From NCBI GenBank assembly GCA_937132175.1, contig CAKZNU010000114.1, positions 1-22,063 on the forward strand: 22,063 nucleotides of DNA, given 5' to 3'. The stretch comes from an uncultured euryarchaeote (GTDB lineage: Archaea > Nanohalarchaeota > Nanosalinia > Nanosalinales > Nanosalinaceae). This document shows, piece by piece, positions 14,160 through 20,461 of the stretch. The notes under the pieces are model-generated. The model saw only the letters and a program-made list of their open reading frames with translations, had not been told where the DNA came from and made no database searches. The translations under genes were made by a program, and so were the position numbers. Each line of letters opens with the position of its first letter. The first letter of the stretch is position 1.

Positions 14160-15286
14160 TCCTGCTCGGTGCCTCCCTGCTTGCAGGCTTCCTTACCGTA
14201 CTGATAGGGACACCCTATCTGGAGAAGTATCTGCTGAGCTCGGGAATATACGGGATAGACCAGCAGAAAGAGGAAAAGCCAAAGCTCGCTACCTCCGGAG
14301 GAATCGGAGTCGTCTTCGGGTTCATGATCTCTGTAACCACCTATCTGGGTTTTTACTCTCTGACAAAGAGCTCGGGAATCGATATATCTCTTGTACTTGC
14401 GTCCCTCTCTTCCGTCTCGGTTATCGCCCTGATCGGGATGATAGATGACATCCACATCAACCTTGAGAAGTACATCCGGGAGGAGGTCGAGATAGATGAG
14501 TTCCGTATGGAGCTGGGAGAGTCCACGAGGATGAGGCGCCCGCAGATCAGTCTTGAAAGACTGAGGATATGGTTTCTCGATGAGAAGGAAGACGAAGATG
14601 TACACAGGGAGGGACTGGCACAGAATGCAAAGATGCTTTTTGTTTTACCGGCTGTTTTACCGTTGATAGCAGTTGGGGCGGGATCATGGTCGATGACCTT
14701 CCCTGTGATCGGTACGGTCAACTGGGGTCTGATCTATCCTCTCGCACTTTTGCCTCTCGGACTCCTGTTTGTATCAAACGTTGTGAACATGCTTGCAGGA
14801 ACCAACGGTCTCTCCACAGGAATGAGTCTGGTTGCATCGACCGCACTTGGAGTATTCGCACTGATGAACGGGGAGACTGAGGCAGCGCTGATTGCCTGGA
14901 GCCTTTCATCCTCTCTGCTGGCGTTTTTCCTGTACAACAGGTACCCTGCCAAGATCCTGCCGGGAGACTCACTTACGTACCTCTCCGGTGCAGCAATGTT
15001 CGCGGCGATAGTGGCAGGAAACATGGAGAAGTTCGGCGTATTCATCTTCACTCCATGGATACTGGAGTTTTTCCTCAAGCTTAGAAGCGGCTTCAACGCT
15101 AGAAGCTGGGGTAAGCTCAGAGAAGATGGATCACTTGATTCATTCCACGACAGGATCTACTCACTTACACACGTCTTCATGCACAGAGGCTTCACAGAAA
15201 AACAGATCACTTACAGCCTCATGGGTATCGAGGCAGCGATCTCAGTTCTCGGCCTGATCCTGTTCGGAGTTCTCGGAGTCCTCTGA
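14156..15286 (+). CDS. Polyprenyl-phosphate sugar-1-phosphate transferase (GPT/Alg7-WecA-MraY family)
   Basis: 376 aa, about ten membrane helices. Family motifs: MIDDI at 96-100 (D97, D98 for Mg2+), NVVNMLAGTNGLSTG at 208-222 and PAKILPGDS at 264-272 with D271; HRGFTEKQ at 343-350 fits the C-terminal His loop. The enzyme moves a sugar-1-phosphate (GlcNAc-1-P in the best-known members) from its UDP form to dolichyl phosphate on the cytosolic side, the first step of lipid-linked glycan synthesis. The 4-nt overlap with aglB ties it to N-glycosylation. Odd: about 50 charged residues (about 104-155) separate the DD motif from the next helix, where the family usually has about 15. The 3' end overlaps the convergent cupin gene by 45 nt. 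Confidence 0.9.
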   Translation: MILLGASLLAGFLTVLIGTPYLEKYLLSSGIYGIDQQKEEKPKLATSGGIGVVFGFMISVTTYLGFYSLTKSSGIDISLVLASLSSVSVIALIGMIDDIHINLEKYIREEVEIDEFRMELGESTRMRRPQISLERLRIWFLDEKEDEDVHREGLAQNAKMLFVLPAVLPLIAVGAGSWSMTFPVIGTVNWGLIYPLALLPLGLLFVSNVVNMLAGTNGLSTGMSLVASTALGVFALMNGETEAALIAWSLSSSLLAFFLYNRYPAKILPGDSLTYLSGAAMFAAIVAGNMEKFGVFIFTPWILEFFLKLRSGFNARSWGKLREDGSLDSFHDRIYSLTHVFMHRGFTEKQITYSLMGIEAAISVLGLILFGVLGVL

Positions 15287-15649
15287 GTCTCTTTCATCCC
15301 TGTAAGGATCTTCAACCCTTTCAATATCTCCGGGAACGTACGGGAACGAGATCTCGAGAACCTCTGCTACAGAGTCATCTATGTTCTGAATCTGGTGTTT
15401 CTCGCCGGACCTGATGACCATGGCGCTTCCTTTCTCAAGTGCCTTCATGTCATCTTCGTGTCTGACGGTAACGTTTCCTTCCTCAAGGTACATGATGTCT
15501 GCCTGTGTCTCATGGTAGGAGTAAGACGTCATCTCGTCTGCGTCTATAACCAGTTTTCTTATGGCAAGAATACCGGTCTGTTCCCCGACGTCAACCTGGG
15601 TCATAAGGACCTGTTCCTCGTATCCCCAGGGCTTATCGATATTTCCCAT
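15242..15649 (-). CDS. Cupin, related to type II mannose-6-phosphate isomerase domain
   Basis: 135 aa from the ATG at 15649; an in-frame TTG at 15655 is unlikely given the TATA box. It begins DKPWGYEE, as in the RPWG-x-Y start of the PMI domain that is normally fused to mannose-1-P guanylyltransferase. The cupin barrel follows (MTSYSYHETQADIMYLEEGN, then SGEKHQIQN), and it ends with ISFPYVPGDIERVEDPY, the counterpart of the family's G-x-Y-x-x-x-DI-x-R-x-x-D-x-Y. The last about 22 residues are an acidic tail encoded antisense to the end of the transferase gene. It may interconvert mannose-6-P and fructose-6-P, or simply bind a sugar; only one His of the first metal motif is kept, so activity is uncertain. 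Confidence 0.78.
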   Translation of the reverse strand: MGNIDKPWGYEEQVLMTQVDVGEQTGILAIRKLVIDADEMTSYSYHETQADIMYLEEGNVTVRHEDDMKALEKGSAMVIRSGEKHQIQNIDDSVAEVLEISFPYVPGDIERVEDPYRDERDSEDSENSEQDQAEN

Positions 15650-15671
15650 GTTCAAAGTTCAGAGGTAAATT

Positions 15672-15680
15672 CTCTTATAG
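15672..15680 (-). promoter_or_regulatory. TATA box for the cupin gene
   Basis: The reverse strand reads CTATAAGAG, centred 27 nt before the ATG at 15649 and directly after the epimerase stop. Confidence 0.45.
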
Positions 15681-16610
15681 CTACCCTCTGTAGTACTCAA
15701 CGGTTCTCCTCAGACCCTCCTCAAAGGAGTAATCAGGCGAGTAACCAAGCTCTTCTCGGGCCCGTGAGAAATCCGCCTTCGTGGTCTGGACGTACTTATC
15801 ACGCGGGTTCTCAACGTGTTCCGGCTCTATATCTGTACCCAGCTCACTGTTCAGACCCTCTACCACGGTGTTGAAGCTTGTATCCTTGCCTGTGCCTATA
15901 TTGTAGAATCTTCCGTCGGTCTCTTCCTTTCTTTCCGCAGCCAGCATGTTTGCCTTGACGATGTCCTTGACGAAGGTAAAGTCCCTGCTCTGTTCACCTT
16001 CACCCCAGATAACCGGGGACTCACCGTCCATCATCTTCCAGAGGAACTGGGTGATAACGTTTGCGTACTCGCCTTTTGCTCTTTCATGAGGTCCGTATAC
16101 CGAGAAGTAACGTAGACCGGTAGTCTGAATCCTGTCGTTGTACGAGTAAGCCTGTGCATATCTCTCACGTGCCATCTTCGAGGCACTGTACAGGTTTGTA
16201 GGGACCTCGCCTGACTCCTCTTCATGCGGAGGCTGAACGCTTCCGTACATCGAGCTGGTAGAGGCATAGACCACCTTCTCTACACCTTCATCGACGGCCG
16301 CCTCCATGGTGTTCACGAACCCGACGATGTTTACCTCTGCTCCTTTCTGCGGATTATCCATATGCATCGGGCTCGATGAACGAGCTGCCTGGTGGAAAAC
16401 TGTATCACAGCCTTCAACCGCATCTCTAACAGTATCTTCGTCCATGACCGAGCCCTCAACAAACTTGACGGAGCCGTCCGCCGGCACGTTTTCCCTGCTT
16501 CCTAGATACAGGTCATCAAGAACCACGACCTCTACATCTCTGTCAGCAAGTTCCTCGACAATGTTTGAGCCAATAAATCCTGCGCCACCAGTCACAAGAG
16601 CCTTTTCCAT
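15681..16610 (-). CDS. NAD-dependent nucleotide-sugar epimerase/dehydratase (extended SDR, GalE-like)
   Basis: 309 aa. The NAD-binding motif TGGAGFIGS is at 7-15. The catalytic triad is seen as STSSMYG at 117-123 and Y141-x-x-x-K145 (YSASK). Later hallmarks RYFSVYGPHE and the substrate-loop sequence SRDFTFVKDIVKAN fit UDP-glucose/UDP-N-acetylglucosamine 4-epimerase relatives or GDP-mannose modifying enzymes. The precise sugar cannot be fixed. It probably prepares a nucleotide sugar for the glycan made by this island. It has its own TATA box at 16631-16640. Confidence 0.9.
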   Translation of the reverse strand: MEKALVTGGAGFIGSNIVEELADRDVEVVVLDDLYLGSRENVPADGSVKFVEGSVMDEDTVRDAVEGCDTVFHQAARSSSPMHMDNPQKGAEVNIVGFVNTMEAAVDEGVEKVVYASTSSMYGSVQPPHEEESGEVPTNLYSASKMARERYAQAYSYNDRIQTTGLRYFSVYGPHERAKGEYANVITQFLWKMMDGESPVIWGEGEQSRDFTFVKDIVKANMLAAERKEETDGRFYNIGTGKDTSFNTVVEGLNSELGTDIEPEHVENPRDKYVQTTKADFSRAREELGYSPDYSFEEGLRRTVEYYRG

Positions 16611-16630
16611 GTTTGAAAAATAATCCCACT

Positions 16631-16640
16631 CCTTTATCTA
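16631..16640 (-). promoter_or_regulatory. TATA box for the epimerase at 15681-16610
   Basis: The reverse strand reads TAGATAAAGG, centred 26 nt before the ATG at 16610. Confidence 0.45.
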
Positions 16641-16688
16641 AGTATGGATCGGAGCCCGAACAGGCCCGTAAACCACAAGCAGAGGTTC

Positions 16689-17441
16689 TCAGTCAGAACT
16701 TCCGGAGACGTACTCCCATTTTCCGCCGTAGATGTAGCCTGAGAGCTCTCCGGTGTCAGCCAGATCCTCAAATACGTCTTCCAGAGAGTTCTCGTCCAGC
16801 CTGGAGAAGATCTCCGGATCGAAAACATATGTTCCGGCGTTGATGAGACGTGAGAGGGCTCTGTCCGGCTTCTCCTCGAAGCCCTTGATCTCTCTTCCCT
16901 TCAGACGTGCAACACCATAACCTTCAGGATCCTCCACGCTTGTGAGAGCCATAGTGCATAGTCTCTCTTCCTCCCTGTGTACCCTCACCATCTCCTCGAG
17001 GTCGACATCTGTCAGTACATGGCCGTTTACCGCAACAAAGGTCTCGTTGATCTCGTCTTTTATCTTCTCCAGGGCCGCAGCGGTTCCCTCAGGGCTGTCC
17101 TCGGAGACATATGTTAGATCGACGCCCTCTACGGATTCGCCTAGTCGGGAACAGATGTCCTCCTCGTTTCGGCCACACAGAAGGTAGACCTCCCGGATCT
17201 CCTCCGAGGCAAGGTGACTTATCACGTGTTCCAGGACCGGTCTGGCTCTGTACTCCTGCATTACCTCTGTATCCTTACCTCCGCAGAAAACCACTGCCTT
17301 CGAGACCGAACGTCCCTCAAAGAACCTGTCTATAATCATCTCTACCTGCTGTGAACGGTTAACCGAGTTTTGATCCGCCTCCGCATCCAGCCTGGAGACG
17401 AGACCTTCCTCGAGAGTAAGTGAAACCCTCTTCTTCGACAT
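16689..17441 (-). CDS. Ribbon-helix-helix domain fused to a degenerate sugar nucleotidyltransferase
   Basis: 250 aa. Residues 4-41 are a CopG/RHH DNA-binding domain: RVSLTLEEGLVSRLD as strand and helix, then NSVNRSQQVEMIIDRFF as the second helix. From about 48 it follows the NDP-sugar pyrophosphorylase fold: GTAAAL at 119-124, VNGHVLTDVDLEE at 138-150, GFEEKP at 187-192, INAGTYVFDP at 200-209. The catalytic signature is damaged. The G-x-G-T-R-x(n)-K-P loop is shortened to CGGKDTEVMQEYRARPVLE (53-71), without the Gly-Thr-Arg run and the Lys, and the usual NGD metal site reads NGH (139-141). It may bind a nucleotide sugar without turnover and act as a regulator of the divergent epimerase gene. 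That role is inferred. Confidence 0.82.
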   Translation of the reverse strand: MSKKRVSLTLEEGLVSRLDAEADQNSVNRSQQVEMIIDRFFEGRSVSKAVVFCGGKDTEVMQEYRARPVLEHVISHLASEEIREVYLLCGRNEEDICSRLGESVEGVDLTYVSEDSPEGTAAALEKIKDEINETFVAVNGHVLTDVDLEEMVRVHREEERLCTMALTSVEDPEGYGVARLKGREIKGFEEKPDRALSRLINAGTYVFDPEIFSRLDENSLEDVFEDLADTGELSGYIYGGKWEYVSGSSD

Positions 17442-17460
17442 ATCTTGTACTTATGCCTCT

Positions 17461-17496
17461 ATACTTTAATTACTCCCGATCCACAGAATAAAGTAT
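17461..17496. promoter_or_regulatory. Bidirectional promoter and 8-bp inverted repeat between the RHH gene and an epimerase
   Basis: The 53-nt gap holds one palindromic core TAATTA (17467-17472) that serves as a TATA element in both directions: it is centred about 28 nt from the ATG at 17441 and about 25 nt from the ATG at 17495. A perfect inverted repeat ATACTTTA (17461-17468) / TAAAGTAT (17489-17496) overlaps the TATA element on one side and the epimerase start codon on the other. It is a candidate operator for the RHH protein. Confidence 0.45.
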
Positions 17497-18400
17497 GAAG
17501 GTTGTAGTTACGGGCGGAGCAGGATTCATAGGCTCAAGGCTGGCAGAAAAGCTTCAGGAAAGTCACGAAGTCACGGTACTCGATAACCTCTCCTCGGGCA
17601 CGGAAGAAAACATCTCGGAAGACATGGAGATGGTGGAGGCAGATATAAAACACGATAATCTTGAGGAGGCATTCCAGGACGCGGACGCAGTCTTTCACTT
17701 CGCCGCAAACCCAAAGGTAAATACCTTCCCGGAGAACCGGCAGAAAGACTTTGATGAAAACCTAAAAGGAACGAAAAACGTTCTTGAGGCCTGTGAGGAA
17801 GCCGGCGTAGAGGAACTGGTATTTGCCTCTTCCTCGGTGGTTTACGGCGAGGAAACTGAGATCCCGACACCGGAAGACGCCAACCTTGATCCGATCTCGA
17901 TGTACGGTGCAACAAAGGCCGGGGGAGAACACATGTGCCAGGTCTACCAGCAGATCTTCGACATAAATCTGACCGTTGTACGTCTCGCAAACATAGTAGG
18001 CGGGAGAAACCGTAAAGGCGTAATATATGACTTTATACATAAACTTCAGGAAAACCCTGAGAGACTGGAGATTCTGGGGAACGGAAAACAGAGAAAGAGC
18101 TACCTGCACATAGAGGATACGGTCGATGGCATCCTGGCAGCATGGCGCTCCGATAAGACCGTCTTTAACGTCGGCAGCCGGGACTCCATAGACGTAGACG
18201 GGATAGCAGACGTGATCGCAGATGAGATGGGGCTGAATCCTGTATACGAGTACACCGGCGGAGAGAAAGGCTGGGACGGAGACGTACCGGAGATGAGACT
18301 TGAGATAGAGAAGCTGGTCTCTACAGGTTGGGAGCCACGGCACAACTCAAAGGAGTCTGTCAGGAAAACCACCAGAGAGCTGCTGGAGGGAAGACAATGA
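17495..18400 (+). CDS. NAD-dependent epimerase/dehydratase (extended SDR)
   Basis: 301 aa. NAD motif TGGAGFIGS at 6-14; adenine-ribose Asp in VLDNLSSG at 28-35; catalytic SSSVVYG at 112-118 and Y137-x-x-x-K141 (YGATK). The segment GNGKQRKSYLHIEDTVDGIL matches the substrate-binding stretch of UDP-sugar 4-epimerase-like and dTDP-sugar enzymes. It likely makes UDP-galactose, UDP-GalNAc or a related sugar; this cannot be decided here. It is divergent from the RHH-nucleotidyltransferase and overlaps the following Lon-like protease gene by 4 nt (ATGA), so the two proteins are made together. Confidence 0.9.
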   Translation: MKVVVTGGAGFIGSRLAEKLQESHEVTVLDNLSSGTEENISEDMEMVEADIKHDNLEEAFQDADAVFHFAANPKVNTFPENRQKDFDENLKGTKNVLEACEEAGVEELVFASSSVVYGEETEIPTPEDANLDPISMYGATKAGGEHMCQVYQQIFDINLTVVRLANIVGGRNRKGVIYDFIHKLQENPERLEILGNGKQRKSYLHIEDTVDGILAAWRSDKTVFNVGSRDSIDVDGIADVIADEMGLNPVYEYTGGEKGWDGDVPEMRLEIEKLVSTGWEPRHNSKESVRKTTRELLEGRQ

Positions 18401-19113
18401 GCTACAGAGAACAGGTAACAGCGATAATAGCAGGGTTCGCGATCGTGGTTTTACTGTTCACTCTGCCGACAGGTGGAGACATCTTTAACGGAGCCTCAGA
18501 GGCTTCTACACCTGTCGTAGCTGTAAATGAGAGTGGGGAAGGGGTTACCGGAACAGTAACGGCAAGTCTGGAGCCTGGAACCGGCGAAACGTTTGTAGAA
18601 ACTTCTCCATTTATCAGAGCGGACACACAGGTATCAGCCGAGATATCAAGATCCGTTGCACAGGAGATGACCGGGAAAAGTCTCCGCAGTACTGACGTAA
18701 CTTACTCATTCGACATCGAAGGAGGCCTGGTAGGTGGCAGATCTGCCGGAGCAGCCATGACACTTGCAACAGCAGCTGCACTGGACGGAGAGAAACTGCC
18801 CGAAGATATAGCTGTAACGGGAACCATCAGACCGGACGGAAGGGTCGGAAGAGTGGGAGGCGTACTGGAGAAAGCATACACCGCCGGAGAAAACGGTATA
18901 GATACCTTCTACGTTCCGGAAGGACAGGGAAATACCACGATGTACCGCAGGGTGGTAGAGAAAAACGTCTTCTACCTGGGAGTGCTGGCGACACAGGACG
19001 TAGAGTACCGTCCCTTCCAGATGTCTCTAGACAACATCACGCAGGAAAAATACGGTATGGATATTAGAGAAGTCTACAGCATCAAGAACCTCTATAAATC
19101 GGTTACAGACTGA
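18397..19113 (+). CDS. Membrane-anchored Lon-like serine protease (S16 fold)
   Basis: 238 aa from the ATG at 18397. Residues 8-24 form a membrane anchor or signal peptide; the rest would lie outside the cell. There is no AAA+ domain. The proteolytic core has GGRSAGAAMTLATAAAL with nucleophile S116, and TGTIRPDGRVGRVGGVLEKA with K159. The spacing of 43 residues equals that of the Ser-Lys dyad in Escherichia coli Lon. VPEGQ follows, as in Lon. It resembles archaeal secreted Lon-like proteases (COG1750-type). An ATP-free exported protease could process surface proteins. It is translationally coupled to an epimerase, an unusual partnership. The C-terminal part (about 195-238) is unrecognised. Confidence 0.87.
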   Translation: MSYREQVTAIIAGFAIVVLLFTLPTGGDIFNGASEASTPVVAVNESGEGVTGTVTASLEPGTGETFVETSPFIRADTQVSAEISRSVAQEMTGKSLRSTDVTYSFDIEGGLVGGRSAGAAMTLATAAALDGEKLPEDIAVTGTIRPDGRVGRVGGVLEKAYTAGENGIDTFYVPEGQGNTTMYRRVVEKNVFYLGVLATQDVEYRPFQMSLDNITQEKYGMDIREVYSIKNLYKSVTD

Positions 19114-19117
19114 CAAT

Positions 19118-20191
19118 CTATTCTGGCCATGTCCAGGCAACGTTTCCGATGTAGTTCCAGATAAAGACTGCCATGATAGCCAGGATGTTTGATATGAGGT
19201 AGTATATTCCTGCGAACTCCGTCAGCACGTAAAGTACTGAGAGGTTTATACCCAGACCTAGCAGCGAAACCGAGTTAAACTTCCCCAGCCTTGTGAGCTT
19301 TGATCTCAGGGAGTCTTCACCGCTGGAAGCGAACGTCCAGTAGTCATTCAGGAGAAAGTTCCAGATTATTGAGGTCTCGACCGCTACCGCCGATGAGAAA
19401 AGGTAAAAGAGGTCATAGATCTCCGTCAGTGCAAAGAGTATGGATGTATTAACAGCGACTCCTGTGGCTCCTACGGCCCCGAACTTTATCGGTTTCGAGT
19501 TCCTCTCCAGAAACTTCTTACCGAAGAAGCCGGCGTTTTTCACCAGATCCATATGACTGTACTTCGGATCTCCGGCACGTCTTTCCTCGAACTCTATCGG
19601 AACCTCCCTGACATCGTAGCCATCTTCCACGATTCTCAGCAGGGAGGCTGCCTGAAAGTGGAAACCGTCCGGCAGGGAGTTATCCATATCCTCTTCCAGG
19701 ACCTCTTTTCTGTACGCCTTGAAGCCGGAGGTAAAGTCTTTCACCGGGAAGCCGAGCCCGTACCTGTACAGGTAGCTTCCTATCAGAGGAAATACTCTTC
19801 TATGCAACGGGTCCTGGCGGTCACCATCCTCGACGTACCTGGAGCCGACCGCGACGTCTGCACCGGCCTCAACTGCATCTATCAGATCAGGAATATACCT
19901 TGGAGGATGTGAGAAATCTGCATCCATCTGTACTACGAGGTCTCCCTCGGCCTCACGGAAGCCTCTCCTGTGTGCAGAGCCTATACCCGACATCTTTTTG
20001 CGTTCCACAAGCCTGAGGAAACCCCAGGACTCCTGCAGGTTACTCACTTTCTCCGCGGTTCCGTCGGGAGAGTCATCGTCTACCACGATTATCTCAAAGC
20101 TTCTTTCCTCAAGCTGATCCGCTATATCCTCTACCAGAGGCTTGATATTCTCTATCTCATTGTAGGTCGGTATGACAACCGAAACTTCCAT
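19118..20191 (-). CDS. Dolichyl-phosphate hexose synthase (GT2) with C-terminal GtrA domain
   Basis: 357 aa. The GT2 domain covers 1-225: IPTYNEIENI at 7-16, VVDDDSPDGTA at 36-46, and DAD at 90-92 in QMDADFSHPP, the metal-binding motif of DPM1-like enzymes; TSGFKAYRKEVLE fits the acceptor loop. A four-helix GtrA domain follows from about 235 (KFGAVGATGVAVNTSILF to WNYIGNVAWTWPE). The enzyme would load mannose or glucose from GDP/UDP onto dolichyl phosphate at the cytoplasmic face; the GtrA part may help the product cross the membrane. The charged lipid can supply late sugars for AglB glycans. It ends 4 nt from the convergent protease gene. Confidence 0.92.
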   Translation of the reverse strand: MEVSVVIPTYNEIENIKPLVEDIADQLEERSFEIIVVDDDSPDGTAEKVSNLQESWGFLRLVERKKMSGIGSAHRRGFREAEGDLVVQMDADFSHPPRYIPDLIDAVEAGADVAVGSRYVEDGDRQDPLHRRVFPLIGSYLYRYGLGFPVKDFTSGFKAYRKEVLEEDMDNSLPDGFHFQAASLLRIVEDGYDVREVPIEFEERRAGDPKYSHMDLVKNAGFFGKKFLERNSKPIKFGAVGATGVAVNTSILFALTEIYDLFYLFSSAVAVETSIIWNFLLNDYWTFASSGEDSLRSKLTRLGKFNSVSLLGLGINLSVLYVLTEFAGIYYLISNILAIMAVFIWNYIGNVAWTWPE

Positions 20192-20211
20192 GACGTAGCC
20201 ATAGCCTCAAC

Positions 20212-20220
20212 CAATAAAAA
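20212..20220 (-). promoter_or_regulatory. TATA box for the dolichyl-phosphate hexose synthase
   Basis: The reverse strand reads TTTTTATTG, centred 26 nt before the ATG at 20191. Confidence 0.45.
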
Positions 20221-20238
20221 CAGTCCTGTGAAAAATAT

Positions 20239-20355
20239 CTACGGTATGTCAGAAAAGTCGTACTCCGATCTCCTGTGGACAAACTCCTGATCGAAGTTTT
20301 CCCTATTATACCTCTGTCTGTACGGCTCTAACAAGTCTCCCTCATGTCTTTCCAC
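20239..20355 (-). CDS. Possible small ORF or gene remnant, 38 aa
   Basis: Within the 270-nt gap 20192-20461 one reverse frame is open for about 51 codons, from after a TAG at about 20391-20393 to a TAG at 20239, with halophile-like acidic composition. The only start is a GTG at 20355, giving 38 aa (VERHEGDLLEPYRQRYNREN, then a short tail ending SDIP). The open frame contains DQEF twice, 31 codons apart, encoded by an exact 11-bp repeat. Without a good start, it could be the end of a decayed gene. No family recognised. The rest of the gap shows a TATA box for the synthase and a T-rich stretch after the PP-loop gene, nothing more. Confidence 0.25.
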   Translation of the reverse strand: MERHEGDLLEPYRQRYNRENFDQEFVHRRSEYDFSDIP

Positions 20356-20461
20356 GACGTACTCGGTGACGTTGAACTCCTGATCAACCTAGACCAGTAC
20401 CGGAGCTATCAGAGTCCTTAAGAGAAAAGAGAGATGGGAAAGCTTTTGCCAGGAAGCTAGT

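Noticed and set aside
20282..20385. Two exact copies of AACTCCTGATC as possible attachment or insertion-site repeats
   Set aside because: Only 11 bp, no integrase or transposase nearby, and both copies lie in the same frame of a protein-like ORF, which explains them better.
20192..20461. C/D box guide RNA in the gap
   Set aside because: CTGA and TGAT-like strings occur, but no pair of C (RTGATGA) and D boxes with the right spacing was found on either strand.
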